Positions 15,106-29,091 of a stretch of DNA of 64,000 bases are shown here, piece by piece. The stretch comes from Tenodera sinensis (Eukaryota > Arthropoda > Insecta > Mantodea > Mantidae): contig CM060964.1 in assembly GCA_030765045.1 (NCBI GenBank), positions 170,125,219-170,189,218 of the forward strand. The letters are read 5' to 3'. The notes beneath the pieces were generated by a model. The model was given only the letters and a program-made list of their open reading frames with translations, made no database searches and was not told where the DNA came from. The first letter of the stretch is position 1, and every line of letters starts with the position of its first letter. Made by a program: the position numbers and the translations under genes.

Positions 15106-16450
15106 TCAAACAAGGGGAGTAGCCTTCTTTCTTTCTGAACCAGACTCATTTTTGCTACAGGAGGAAGAAGAATCACTGCTGTCATCTCCCAGTAAAATGG
15201 AAATTTTGTCAATGTTTTCAACACCATCTTTCTCCCAGTAATCATTTTCTACCTTTTCTGCATGTTTACAAAATCCTTGTGAATCTGTTTTAGTCACAAG
15301 TGATGTACCCTCAAGAATTACATCATGCTTTTTCTGTAAGGATAAGTTGCCTGTTATTTCTTTCTCTGTTTGTTTCATCTTGGCCCAAGCTAGTTCTATG
15401 GGATTTAGATCATACGTGTATGGGGCAAGCAAACAATAGTGTGGTCAATTGAAACCAAAAATGTGCCCACTTTAAAAATCTTTTCTTAGTTTTGTTTGTT
15501 TCAATCATCCAGTAAAGACCTGTTTTACACATAGAAACTCGTACTGAATTCCTTTGTTCTGCAACCACTATATCAAAGCAGGTGTCACAGTACTCCTAGG
15601 TTAATCCACCTGTACACTGTGATAAAGGACATTGTCTAACACAACAGAAGATGGAGGCAAATTAGCAACCAGCTTTTCTCGAATCCATTTTTCAAAATGG
15701 TTCATTTGTCTGTGGTAGTCTGCAATTGCTCCAGCCTTGTAAACAAGAAGAGAATTTTCCAGAAACATGTTTATACTACCTGCATGAACCATTATCGGCC
15801 TAATCCCTGCATTAGTGTTATATGATTGCCAAATTCCTCCTTACTTTGCCAGCACTTGCCAAATGTGATGTTACTACCCACCCAGCTTTCATCAATATAG
15901 AAGATACTTCTCCAAATTTCTTGCAAATGCTTTATTTTAATTAGATAATCATATCTTCATGCCACAGTGTGAAGACATTCCACAAGTACCTTTCTTTTGT
16001 TTTGACATTTCCTCTGTGTAAAGCCCAGCTCTGCAATTACTTTCCAAAGTAAAACTTCATCCCCATGAAAAATATATGTTTTTGCATACAGGCAGCAATT
16101 TAATTATAGCAGGAACATGCTTCTCAACAATGTAAAAGTCATCTATTATTCCTGGAAAATATCAAAATCATCCACATTTACCACAGCATGTGCAGGTCTT
16201 GTTTTCTGATGTTTCCCTGGAGTTGCTAGAACACTCTTTTCACCACTTACACTTAAATCCTGCACGTGTTAGTGAATTCTTTTGGTTGCTGTTTCCTAAA
16301 CCCCATATAAACAGCAGCTCTTGTAGTTGATTGGCTTGATAGAAGTTTTACACACTGGTTCCTAGCTTCCTTATCACATCCCTCAATCACACGCCCAGTT
16401 ATTTCTCTGCTCTCAAAATGTATCACCCTTTTTTTCTTTACTTCCAACAT
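15106..16450 (-). pseudogene. DDE transposase relic, Tc1/IS630 type with DDE_3-like core
   Basis: Minus-strand pieces of one transposase. From 16450 the N-terminus reads MLEVKKKRVIHFESREIT. Near 15905-15870 a frame gives YIDESWVGSNITFGK (first Asp). At 15792-15601 comes NLPPSSVVLDNVLYHS (second Asp). Near 15432-15360 DLNPIELAWAKMK gives the third acidic residue, a Glu. The C-terminal tail is rich in Ser and Asp (DDSSDSSSSCSKNES). Several frames and stops separate the parts. I did not find the terminal inverted repeats. The ‘NPIELAWA’ block and the DNxxYH block are typical of a Tc1-like family common in arthropods. Confidence 0.75.
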
Positions 16451-19369
16451 AACACTATGGGCTCACACAATTCTACATTGCAACTAAGAAAAATTAGCAG
16501 TGAGTACACATAGCGTGAATAACATTGGAGGTAAGCTGGCAACGTAAGGAACTGTGGTGGTTCAAAATTTTAAGGTGGCTGACAGCTGAGCACTACCAGA
16601 GAAGTACAATGTTGCCACACATCAAAGGGCGGTGCGAAGCTATGTGCAGTAATAAGACAAAATGAAAACACTTTGTAGGGTATTGCTGTAGTAGTCAAGT
16701 AAACACAAACTAATGCCCATGCTAATTTAACAAGTAATCTGAAAGTCATCCCTTAAAACGATAACAAAAATGTGTGCAGGCCAAGCAGAAAATTCCCTAT
16801 GGCAAAACAGTTGCATCTATCTAGTCATCATCGTAGTCATCTTTATCCTTGCTTCTGTGTCTGAATCATCACTGTCTTCCGCTAAGTTGATAATTGATTG
16901 CAGTATTTCATTGCAAGCTACTTCTTTCTCGTAGTCCTGTTCCTGTGAATTTTGCACGTGTCGATTGCACATTGTAAATTAAACTTTTGCTTTGGTAACG
17001 CAACACTTTCCATTTATGTATTATTGGTTCACTTTTACTACTTGCGCCTTGTTCACTGACATTTAGACTAAACCAACAAAGAGCACTAAATTAAACACCA
17101 ATAAGACAACTTCACACAGTCAATATAATTGAATTACGGTAAATGAAAGCAGAAATCTGAACTGAAACCATAACTTGGGATCCTTTCCTTCTTATCGTTA
17201 GCCCCTGTGGTTCTGTTATCTGTTTTGAGTCATATACTAACACAATAAACAAAAGAGTTACAAAGGGATTCGGACAGAGAACATGAAAGTATCTTCACAG
17301 AACTGCCTGTTGAAAGACGAATTCAATGCACACTCGTATCTCTGCAACCAGTCAATGTAGAAAATTGGTTTTTAGACTGGAAGCTCCACAATAAAATGCT
17401 CTTCGTGATCAGATTATTTGCTTGCCTGTTATGCAAATTATATTTATACTACCAGCTGTTGAGCATGATTTCACACCGTGCTGAACTATACAACACTTCA
17501 GGGCATGGCAAGCCTCTCATTGGGTGTTTATTTACCAGCTCCTCCTGCCAGTCGCCTTCAAATTTTATAGCCACCATTGTTCAGCAGAACAGCGTTTGCA
17601 AGGATGTTTACAAAACTCGGGTTACACTAATTGGAATGTGTCTCTTCCCCCCTTCTTTCCCCTAAGCACATTAGTTGGTGGGCAGACAGTAGTTATTTGG
17701 TAACCAACAGTATTACATTGTGCTAGTCATTAATGAACTTGAAAACCTTGTCTCCACCTGGAAGAGTTAGTAGTTTAGTGAAGATAAAAGCACATAATAT
17801 CCGGTGTATTAAGAAATATGAGTGATTGAAGAAATCTTAGAAGGAAAACACTCCAAACAGCCTGGTGAAATACCACAAACAGCAGATCAAAATGCAGCCT
17901 TTGTATCCGTACCCCTGTGATAGGTAATAGCGAACTTAAAGTATTTTGTTGTCATAAGTTGCAACAGAGCTGAAGTTGAGTGAATGGAGAACTAAAATAT
18001 GTTTCCATTATTTATTGTGGTTTTCTTTTTTTGGGAGGGGGTATATCCTAATTCTTTTATAGTAAACACATATTTTGATGAGTTTAATAATTCAAATGGT
18101 TTTCACAGTATTGTTATTCATGGAGTTATTGAAAAACTGTCTTAAATTTATTTTGTATCAGTATGATGTCTTAAACTTTCGTTATGAGCATATGTATGTG
18201 GATAATTAATTATTTATTGAGTACTAAATTTTGCACACCTTGGGCTACCCCTGAGCTGGACCCTGGCCCTTTCGCTATTATGGCAGCCCTTCAGTATAAT
18301 TGCATTTTACCTACACGTTCCACATATTTAAGTAGTGAATGTTTGCTTCCTACCTTTTCACTATTCTTAACCTAATCCCACACTCTTTAATTTCTGTTTC
18401 CTGGTTTATTTCATATCCCTTCTCTATTCACTTCCCTTCTTTCTCAACTTCTCTTTTCAACTCCACTCTTGTAACTCTTAGTAAGCGATTTACGTTATAC
18501 ACTTCACTAATCTTCAATATCCCAGTTTCACTATAACCTCATTTTTGTCACATATACAAACCTCTGCTCCCTCATTTACAGATTACCTAACCATTTTCTT
18601 AATCTTGTTACTCTCTGCAAAATACCCCTTTCTTTCTCTCCTGCATAGTTCTCTTTTCCCCTCACCCTCTTTGAGCCATTAGTTATTTCATCTGTATTTT
18701 TTTTTAAAGCTGTTATTGAGTTCACACTTTTCTTCACTTCCTCCCAACTATTCGCTCTTAACGTTTCCCACCTTGACGTTGTACTGGATCCACATGTGCC
18801 GCAAAATGCTGAATGGTCGTCTCCTCACAAACCACTGCACGGTGCTGCAGCTTGATCATTTCTTGGTTCAATGACTGCAGTTTCTGCCTCTGCCAGTCAT
18901 TAGGTTATTAAAGTTTTCAATGCATAAATGCATACTTATAAATGAGATTATTAGAGCATAAAATTCTCATCCCTAGTAATGACACCAGTCTGCTGTGAAA
19001 TTCGTATCTTAAAGTCCGAATTGTTACAGATACTTTTAGTATGCCAAAATCAAATTCAAAGCCAGAAAGCTATCACATAACATTTTTCTGTTATTTCTAT
19101 GTTTTTGTAATACTGTATTAATTATAGTGTGTCCATTCATTTAAACTGTAATATTCTAACATAATGAAAACCAAGTTTATTCAAATTATTTTTAAGTTGA
19201 TTATGGTAAAATCTGAAAAAACCTGATGTTTCTTATTTGATAGTAAGTGCACAAGGCAAATATGAACAACTTTGCCATTATGATTATTGTGGGTTATGAG
19301 AATGTCAACTGCATTTTGGTGAGAAACATAACTTTGTAAACATGTACATATCCTACCTAGTTCCTGATA
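16451..19369. other. Intergenic or intronic sequence, no gene recognised
   Basis: Nearly 3 kb without a supported gene. On the minus strand near 16920-16825 an acidic stretch (INLAEDSDDSDTEA) could be a transposase or host tail but has no start or domain. 18340-18720 is strongly pyrimidine-rich and non-coding. No TIRs or target duplications were found. Confidence 0.5.
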
Positions 19370-19945
19370 GTATTTGGATATACTCAGTCACCCAGGCGGC
19401 GCTGTGGGTATTATCAGCACCCTTTACAAGATTAAAGATCATTTAGGAGTGTCTAAAGGCTATGGGAATGTTACACTAGTATGGGTACCTGGCCAGACAG
19501 AGATATATGGAAATGAAAATGCAGACAGACTGGCTGAAATGGGAGTGTAGCCCCATTTATAGGACTCAAACATGCCCTGGGTATTACCTAGTTATAAGGA
19601 CAAAACTGAGACTGGATTCAAAGATAGCATATAGAGTACTGGAAGCATATCTAGAAAAAAGACGATGCAACAGCCATGTCTTAGGAGAACTATAATCCTT
19701 AAATTAAGTAGGAAGTAGATGATGCTCGTGGTGAGTGATAACTGGTCATGGAAATTATAAATAAGCACCTGCTTTCAGAAGACCCGGTGTGCACGTTGTA
19801 TGGTGTGGAGGAAGAAACTGCCTCACACTTAATATTCCTGTGCAAAGCACTGGAAGAGAATATATACAATCAATTTGGAATGGTCGGCACTAACAAAATT
19901 GTGTCTAGTACAAATCTAATCTATGGACTCCTGGGAATTTAAGAA
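19370..19945 (+). pseudogene. LINE 3' remnant: RNase H end and zinc knuckle
   Basis: A heavily decayed fragment. Frames read TQAALWVL (near 19390), LVWVPGQTEIYGNENADRLA (near 19478-19537, the RNase H C-terminal block), DSKIAYRVLEAY (near 19615) and EEETASHLIFLCKAL (near 19810-19850), the Cys/His tail that follows RNase H in I- and R1-like LINEs. Stops and frameshifts occur every 50-100 bp, so it is old. Confidence 0.75.
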
Positions 19946-20254
19946 GGTAATGATTAGAAGAACCAGGGAGGATAACATCCAAAAAACCTAAGGTTTCTGT
20001 GTGAGCAGTTAGGGGTGCATTCCTCCTGTTCATCTCCCTGTTAACCATTTCGCTGTTAATAATGTGTATATCCGTTATTGATTTTTAACTTGCCATATGG
20101 CAATAACCAGGGAAAGTACCTTGGTTGGTTGGGAAATGAGGTACACAACGCACAGACCATTGCTGCACAGCGGAACTGGTTTGTTCCTGTTAGTGGCTGT
20201 AACGAGCAGTGCTGTGTTCATTTAGATACAAAACGAACAGTACGACACTTATGT

Positions 20255-20766
20255 AATAGTGACTTTATTGTTACCATTACAATGCACTGCTATACACATC
20301 TTAAAGCTTTCAAAGCAAAATCTTCTATTGTCACGCAAGCATGATTTGTACATGGGAAAAACTTTGTTCTATGTCGCAGGATGTGACAGGCGCAAAACGA
20401 AAATACTGAACGTTTTCTGCAGAAAATAAATACAGTTGATGCAGCTGGTTTTCCTTCTAAGGCATGTCAAATATCTTTCATGACGGAATACCCAGTATTT
20501 TTCAGTAGAACAGAGTTTAAATTCTGTTTTATTTTGTCAGTGATCGATGTAGATGGAACTTTATTAAGTCTTTCTGACAGTGTCTGAACTAGCTCAAGAG
20601 CTTTGGGCATTTCTGTGTGACATGTCTGCAGAAGTGTGATTGTATCAGAAATATGCCCAAAAGAGTTGTTTAGAAACTGGAGCTTTTCACGTAAGTGATC
20701 GGAAAGCAGTGATATTGTTCCAATGGCTGAACAGTCCGTACTGTCGAAGGTATTAGCTATTTTAGC
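20255..20766 (-). pseudogene. hAT relic D, C-terminal half (left of gypsy insertion)
   Basis: Minus-strand codons from 20766 downward read LAKIANTFDSTDCSAIG, then ISDTITLLQTC, KIKQNLNSVLLKNTGYS (near 20520-20470) and, after a stop and one frameshift, FAPVTSCDIEQSFSH plus CLRDNRRFCFESFKMC (near 20400-20280). These align with GQKVKEKVNYVISKNSGYK and SCDVERSFSRYKSVLRDNRR of hAT copies A-C, but with much lower identity, so D is a separate family. The gypsy element separates it from its upstream half at 28931-29091. Confidence 0.75.
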
Positions 20767-20770
20767 GATT

Positions 20771-21528
20771 TGAGCTGCCCTTCACAGGATGCAGTCAAAT
20801 TCTTTCGGAGGAAGAAGGAAGCGGATCACACTTATCGGGAAAACGGCAGGACCTTTTCTGACAAAGGAGTGCCCCCCCTTTTCATAGTAACAAAATGAGA
20901 GATTTGGGTCAATAAATTTTAATTAATTATAACTTACAAATGATCACCCTTGATCAAATTACAATACATATATCTCCATGTTTTTAAAGGATGATAATGA
21001 TTAGAAGTGGACAATTGAAGTGAATATGAATGAGGTAGTGTAACAAAGTATATTTTTAGACTATTTTATCTGCCGATTGAATTAACCAAACGAATTTCCC
21101 TAACCTGACACTTTGCTCCATTTGAGTTGAACACGATTTAAAGCTATACACCCTGGTTTACCTATTTGAAATCTGAATCTCAGATTGTCCGCGTAAATGA
21201 CGACTTAAACCCACAAAATAATTGACCATAGAAGTCATTACTTCAATAAGGATGATGCCCGAATTACGCCCGATTGCCTTGGATTCTTACTGCATTCTCA
21301 CAGGAAATCGACCCTCATACTTACGGTCTCTACTAGTAACAAGAGAGAGAGAGAAAAGAGCTGCATAACTCCCGACGCTACAGTCACGACTGTCTAACAC
21401 ACACAACCCCTTCTCCTGCTACGCCTAGCTTTCGCCTCGGCAAAGCGACAGAGCTCCCTAGTGGGCAAACGCTGCGTCAGAAAACAGTTGAACCCGGTGT
21501 GGTCAACAAAAGATGTGCAATCAGCACA
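20771..21528 (-). repeat. 3' LTR of the gypsy element (758 bp)
   Basis: On the plus strand it begins TGAGCTGCCCTTCACAGGAT and ends GTGCAATCAGCACA. It matches the 5' LTR closely except for about 95 extra bp near 20836-20932 (starting CGGGAAAACGGCAGG). The short repeat TTAT borders the extra segment, so a microhomology deletion in the other LTR is the simpler explanation. Confidence 0.95.
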
Positions 21529-21545
21529 TTCACCCCCTCCCCCAT
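21529..21545 (-). promoter_or_regulatory. Polypurine tract of the gypsy element
   Basis: Immediately upstream of the 3' LTR on the minus strand the sequence is GGGGGAGGGGGTGAA, the expected purine run that primes plus-strand synthesis. Confidence 0.85.
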
Positions 21546-23477
<1,932 letters not shown>

Positions 23478-23779
23478 CAGACGGCATGAGTAGGAACGGA
23501 ATACCAGTGGAGCCGTGAAGGTATGCTACTCGCTAAACACAAGGCACGCTTGATACAAAATAAAGTACTCCTCCCACACCATAACAATAACATACAAAGG
23601 AAAACAAACCCCAAATATAAACAAACAATAACTCCCCATCATTACAACAACACACCAACCAAAACAAATAATGAAAAGCAACAAGGAATGAAGTAGAAGG
23701 GAGGTTCTAAACATTAACCTACACAAAAGGTTTTAATTGGGAAATATGAGCTCTCCTCTCTCTGCCATTACATAAGTCT

Positions 23780-24733
23780 TTAAGACGTACTGAAACATTT
23801 ATATATATAGATAATTTCATACGGCCCGACATACCTCAGGGCCAACTTGACGGCATACGCATTACCTCTGGAGAATTGCGTAAAGAACTTACAAAACACT
23901 CTCTGACCTATAACCAAAGGCGAAGGCCTTTTGCCAGCATCATAGCATCGCTTTACCTGAGCATGGGACCTGATGAGATTACGAAAGGCGGAGTTCCAGG
24001 TCTTACGTATCTCTTCTTGGGTATACATTTGAGGCAACAAATCATCCAAGTGCCAAAGATTAGCTAATGGTGAATTAGGCGTGTAAGCTAACATCAACTG
24101 GTATGGGGTAACGCCATGCGACTCATGGCGAGCCGAATTAAAGCCTAACTGTAAACGTGGTAAATTGGTATCCCACTTTGAATGGTTATCGTGATGATAT
24201 GCTATTAAGGCTGACTTAAAGGTTTCTATTGAACCTTTCAGCATGTGAAGGGCAAGGGTAATACGGAGTGGTATTGATAGTTTTGACCCCCCAACCAAAA
24301 CAGAAGTTCCTGAAAACACTTAAGGTAAACTGTGAGCCATTATCTGTAACCAGATAACGAGGAGCACCAAAGGCCGCAAAAATGGAAGCTAAAACCTTTA
24401 TAAGGCCTCTGGCATTGGCCTTGGGTAAAAAATTTAACCACACAAATTTACTAAAGGAGTCAACAGTCACAAACGCATAAGTATTGCCCTGAACCGAGCG
24501 GGGAAATGGCCCCACAAAATCTCTAAGGGCCTAGTGGCCACCTCAGATGCCAAACCTCTCCACATGACACATTGGGCCGGCTTAGCCATGGCGCAAACAT
24601 GACACCATTTAATCCTACTGACGATATCCTTGACCATTCCCGGCCAAGTGAAATAGTCAATGATTTTATTTTTGGTTTTGGAAATACCCAAATGTCCCCC
24701 TAACGGTGAATTATGGTAATAATCAAACACCAC
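23780..24733 (-). pseudogene. gypsy integrase
   Basis: The N-terminal zinc-binding region HNSPLGGHLGI…CHVCAMAK (HHCC) starts at 24733. After a shift near 24490 the catalytic core reads FVTVDSFSKFVW (first Asp), LVTDNGSQF (second Asp) and SHAERFNRNL (Glu). A second shift near 24220 leads to AYHHDNHSKWDTNLPRLQLG and GVTPYQLMLAY, and the C-terminal ALRYVGPYEI segment (near 23850). No chromodomain is recognisable. It would insert the DNA copy; three frame changes inactivate it here. Confidence 0.92.
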
Positions 24734-24784
24734 AGGTATTAAAGCTTGGGGGAGGACTACCCTCGCCTTATTATCACTGTTATG

Positions 24785-26532
24785 TTAAATCATCAAAACT
24801 CTATCCTTAAGAAAATACCCATCTACGAATTGACCTTTCTCAATATTTAATATTATATGCTTAATCTTCGCATCTCTGCGTTGGTGCTCACCTATACTGG
24901 TGTACAATTCGGAAAAAGCTGCGCAAACGCCTATGTCCAACGTCAGGCTAGAAGAGGGAGGGTGAGGTTCAGCAAACATGCGTGTCAAGGCGTCTGCTAA
25001 ACAGTTATCAGCTCCCTTGATGTGTATGGGCGTAAACTTAAATGCTCCTATTCGTACGCCCCAACAAGCCAACCTCCCAGTAGATCTTGGGGTAGCAAGG
25101 GCCCAAGTAAGCGCCTGGTTGCCACACTCCAGGGTGAATTCTACATGCTCTAAATACTGCCTATACTTTTCTAATCCCAACAGTACCGCGAGAGTTTCCA
25201 ATTCATAGATTGAATACTTGCGCTCGACCTCGGTCAAAGTTCTCAAGGTATAATAAATGGACCTACGCCCGGAGGGGAAATCTTGCAAAAGGACCGCGGC
25301 CAAGGCTCCTTTGCTTGCGTCGGTTTGCAAGATAAATCGCCTACTGAAATCGGGAAATGCTAAGACCGGAGGGTTCATGATTGCTTCCTTGAGATCTAGA
25401 AAAGCGCTTTCTTTTTCCTGGGTCCAAATGAAAGGTATTCCCTTTCGGCGTAACCGATTCAGGGGCTCCGCTCTGGCTGCATAATTGGGGATAAACTTAT
25501 TAAAGAAATTCACCATGCCAACGAAACACGCCAAAGCCTTCACGTTCTTGGGAGGCGGAAAGGTCCTAATGGATTTCACCCTATCCGGATCAATCGTGAC
25601 CCCGGCAGGTGAAACTGTATGGCCGAGGAAACAAATCTGACTTGTCGCAAAGACACATTTTTCCTTCTTAAGCGTCAAACCGGCACTTTCCAGCCGTTTA
25701 AATACTTCTCGCAGATGGTCACAATGGGTGTCAAAATCTGGCGAGTAAATCACTACGTCATCAAGATAATTATAAAACATACTCAAATTTAAGGTCAGAA
25801 AACAGATTATCCAGCAATCTAGTTAAAATTTGGGCACCGGTGGCTAAACCATAAGGAACCCTTTGGAACTCGTACAAGCACCAAGGGGTAGCGAACCCGG
25901 TCACGTGTTTGCACCCTTCCAACAAGGGAATCTGATAGTACGCATTATTCAGGTCCAGGGTGGTAAATACCTTGGCTGCTTTAAAATGGTGCGCAGCCGT
26001 ATGTAAATCCGAGATAGGTTGGGATTCCAAGCGAATTTTCTTATTTAAACGTCTGTAGTCAACAACAGGCCTAAAATCTCCATCCCCTTTAGGCACTAGG
26101 AACATGGGACTACTATAAGATGTAGAAGGCCGAATTATACCTTGTTCCAACATTTTGTTAAATCTTGTCCTTTAAAACGGCCATCTTAGGAGGGGTCAAC
26201 CGATACGGCGGGAGTTATACCAGAGTAGTATCCTCTAGCTCAATGTTGTATTGTATCAAATTAGTAACACCCGGCTTCCCCGAAAATAACTTGTGGAAAT
26301 GTAACAAATTCTCCATTCTACCCTGCTCCTCTTTGGTCAAATGGGCCAAGCTATCCCTACCACCACCTAAGTGAAGATCTGAATGGCTTCGTACACATGA
26401 AGCTGAATATCGTACTGTACGCTTGCGATAAAAGGGGATCTTCACGGTTGGTGCAAAAGCAAAAGATATCTCACGCCTAGCAAAATCAAAGGACAACCCC
26501 ACCCAAGCCATAAAGTCCGCTTCTAAAATCAA
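24785..26532 (-). pseudogene. gypsy reverse transcriptase and RNase H
   Basis: RT begins near 26153 with MLEQGIIRPSTSYSSPMFLV and includes GDFRPVVDYRRLN, TTLDLNNAYYQIPL and GFATPWCLYEFQRVPYGLA. A one-base shift near 25775-25785 separates it from NYLDDVVIYS (the catalytic LDD). Then come CFLGHTVSPAGV and the RNase H domain with ILQTDASKGALAAVLLQ and YSIYELETLAVL. The third RNase H Asp, normally in a TDNQAL-like motif, reads LECGNQAL (GAC to GGC). CLADALTRM ends the domain. A stop near 26220 divides protease from RT. Confidence 0.92.
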
Positions 26533-26867
26533 ATGGTGAGGTAACCCTGATAACAGGTAGCACCAATGTTTCTATGTAAACTGCGGGAATCGCAAAGTAA
26601 GAAGCACCCTGTTTTCGACCTGAAACTCTTAGCCATTTACTGAAGCACAATGTAGGGGTTGCCTCTCGGGCTTCAACCCACACTTAGACAATACCTCTTT
26701 AAAATATTTCTCCTGCACTAAGGAACAACTGCTCCCCGTATCCAACAAAGTGGTGACTGGTACTTTCCCCACCACAAGGTGTAGAAAAGGCTTTGCATCA
26801 AACGGGAGTCCCTTGACGCGGCCAAAAATAGCATTAACACTAGGGCCTCTGCCCTGCCCCTGGCGTC
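26530..26867 (-). pseudogene. gypsy aspartic protease
   Basis: Minus-strand codons read VGKVPVTTLLDTGSSCSLV (near 26775-26720); DTGS is the retropepsin active site. A stop follows CASVNG near 26630, and after a frame change ILEADFMAWVGLSFDF (near 26530-26485) continues toward the RT. The protease would cleave the Gag-Pol polyprotein. Confidence 0.75.
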
Positions 26868-28155
26868 AAATGCGCCTCGGCAGATACCCAGTTTCACGGG
26901 TCAATGTTGTTCCCTGAGGTCGTCGATTACGCATAAGCAGACATTGCCTCACCAAATGCCCCTCCATTCCACACCTATAACAATTACGTGCCCCAGCCAC
27001 ATTGCGCTGAGTAGGCACCTCGGCCGAAGAAGGCAAACTCAATCGTGGTAAGACGGGGGGAGAAGTTTTGTCGCAACCACGTGTCCTATTGGCTGCATTA
27101 AGCTCGGCCACTGACGGCACCAAAGAGTCCAGCTCACTAAAAGTAACGGGACGGCTGGTAAAGATCAAAGCTGAACGTGTCTCCGTAGTAAGTCCTGACA
27201 AAACGATGTCACACACCTGTTGCTCACTATCAGGCAGCAGCAATACGCGTGCATAATGCTTAACCCTATCCACATATTCCAAAAATGGTTCCTGAAACCC
27301 CTGCGGCCTCAAGTAATTTTGTTGAATTATGGCCATTAACGCTCTACGAGGGACAAAACATCATAACACTTCCTCGTGCAAAGCACATATGGGGTGCGCA
27401 GCCTGCTTAGACCGATCCAAAATATTGAGAGCCATGCCCTTAACCTTGCCAGCAATTGCCTGTAACAACACAACCCACGGCACGGCCGCCATTTGAGCTA
27501 TTTCACTCACACGTACTAAAAACCTCAGAAACTCGACATCCGTTGTAACATCTGTCAGTACAAAATCAAGTTGAGATTGAACAAATTCCTGTAGCGGGTG
27601 TAACAACTTAATCCTCTGATATGCCGATACCAGTTCACTGCCCAGGGGATTTATCGTTCTAGAAACTTCGGCAAACTGTTCATGGGATAGTTCGGGGCCG
27701 CCATCTTTGGACATTACCCCGTCCAAACTCTGACAAATAAACTGAAACCCTTCGCGTAACTGAGGCAACGAAGTTAACTGAAACCCTTCGCGTAACTGAG
27801 GCAACGAAGTTCCAAAAGCAAGGTCAGGAAAGTATTTCACGAGGTATTCAAGTCTTCGAATATAATGGGTCACCCTCGCAGAAAGCCTTCTAAGCTGCTA
27901 TTTGGTGAGTGGCTCTGCCAAATCGGATTCAGTAAACAACTCTTTCAATTTGACCAAAGCCTTCTCGCATTCACCTGGCGCATCCTGCACCAACACATCG
28001 GCACTCAACCGTCTAATGGGGCAATCTTTCACCTTACGGAACTCTTCCAATGTGGTCGCAACATCCACGGTCGGAATCAAAACTCCACCTCATATAGCCA
28101 ACTCACAGTTTAGTTCCCCTTTCCGTAGAAAGGCCGCATCCACTACAGTAACCAT
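26868..28155 (-). pseudogene. gypsy gag, broken
   Basis: Starts at ATG 28155 (MVTVVDAAFLRKGELNC). Frame breaks occur near 28093 (TGA), 27898 (stop) and 27361 (stop then a frame change). The C-terminal part (27336-26868) holds capsid-like YVDRVKHYARVLLLPDSEQQ and a CCHC zinc knuckle CYRCGMEGHLVRQC (near 26985-26945) that would bind RNA. A perfect 36-bp tandem duplication at 27740-27811 repeats the 12 residues LTSLPQLREGFQ in frame. It would form the particle core. Confidence 0.85.
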
Positions 28156-28246
28156 TTTGTTAGTCTTCAAACCCAAACTTTTTTTTTTTTTTTTGAAAAC
28201 CCAAACTATCTTTCTAATAATCCCACTTACGACTTTTTGAAAAGTA

Positions 28247-28263
28247 ACCACGCTCTGCTACCA
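28247..28263 (-). promoter_or_regulatory. Primer binding site, initiator tRNA-Met-like
   Basis: Six bases inside the 5' LTR the minus strand reads TGGTAGCAGAGCGTGG. Its first 11 bases are complementary to the CUCUGCUACCA 3' end of eukaryotic initiator tRNA-Met; the match then weakens for two bases and resumes. This is where minus-strand DNA synthesis would be primed. Confidence 0.7.
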
Positions 28264-28269
28264 GAGAAT

Positions 28270-28926
28270 TGAGCTGCTCTTCACGGGATGCAGTCAAATT
28301 CTTTCGGAGGAAGAAGGAAACGGATCACACTTATAACCTACAAATGATCACCCTTGATCAAATTACAATACATATATCTCCACGTTTTTAAAGGGTAATA
28401 ATGATTAGAAGTGGACAATTGAAGTGAATATGAATGAGGTAGTGTAACAAAATATATTTTTTGACTATTTCATCTGCCGATTGAATTAACCAAACGAATT
28501 TCCCTAACCTGACACTTTGCTCCATTTGAGTTGAACACGATTTAAAGCTATACACCCTGGTTTACCTATTTGAAATCTGAGTCTCAGATTGTCCGCGTAA
28601 GTGATGACTTAAACCCACAAAATAATTGACCATAGAAGTCATTACTTCAATAAGGATGATGCCCAAATTACGCCCGATTGCCTTGGATTCTTACTGCATT
28701 TTCACAGGAAATCAACCCTCATACTTACGGTCTCTACTAGTAACAAGAGAGAGAGAGGAGCTGCGTAACTCCCGATGCTACAGTCATGTCTGTCTAACAC
28801 ACAACCCCTTCTTCTGCTACGCCTAGCTTTCGCCTCTGCAAAGCAACAGAGCTCCCTAGTGGGCAAACGCTGCGTCAGAAAACAGTTGAACCCGGTGTGG
28901 TCAGCAAAAGATGTGCAAACAGCACA
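28270..28926 (-). repeat. 5' LTR of the gypsy element (657 bp)
   Basis: Begins on the plus strand TGAGCTGCTCTTCACGGGAT and ends GTGCAAACAGCACA. Apart from the missing ~95 bp, it differs from the 3' LTR at scattered positions, a few percent by eye, so the insertion is not very recent. Confidence 0.95.
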
Positions 28927-28930
28927 GATT

Positions 28931-29091
28931 GTAGTATAATGTGTGGCATAATGTGACACCGCATTGAGTCAGGTTCTCCACCTTCCAGAATATTCTCTTC
29001 ATATTTGAAATGAATTTATCTACGTCATCATAAGATGACCGAACTCCTCCGCCACTCTGTGGCAAGCATGCGCCAAACACGTTAAATGAAT
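28931..29091 (-). pseudogene. hAT relic D, upstream half (right of gypsy insertion)
   Basis: Minus-strand codons read HLTCLAHACHRVAEE and, after a frameshift, SYDDVDKFISNMKRIFWK, matching HITCSAHALHRISE and PLVDRFVSCTKRIFVK of copy A. The order and strand agree with 20766-20255 being the continuation, so the gypsy element interrupted one relic. Confidence 0.75.

Noticed and set aside
16820..16930. Acidic exon on the minus strand
   Set aside because: A short Asp/Ser-rich stretch without splice sites or a neighbouring exon; chance or transposase tail are equally likely.
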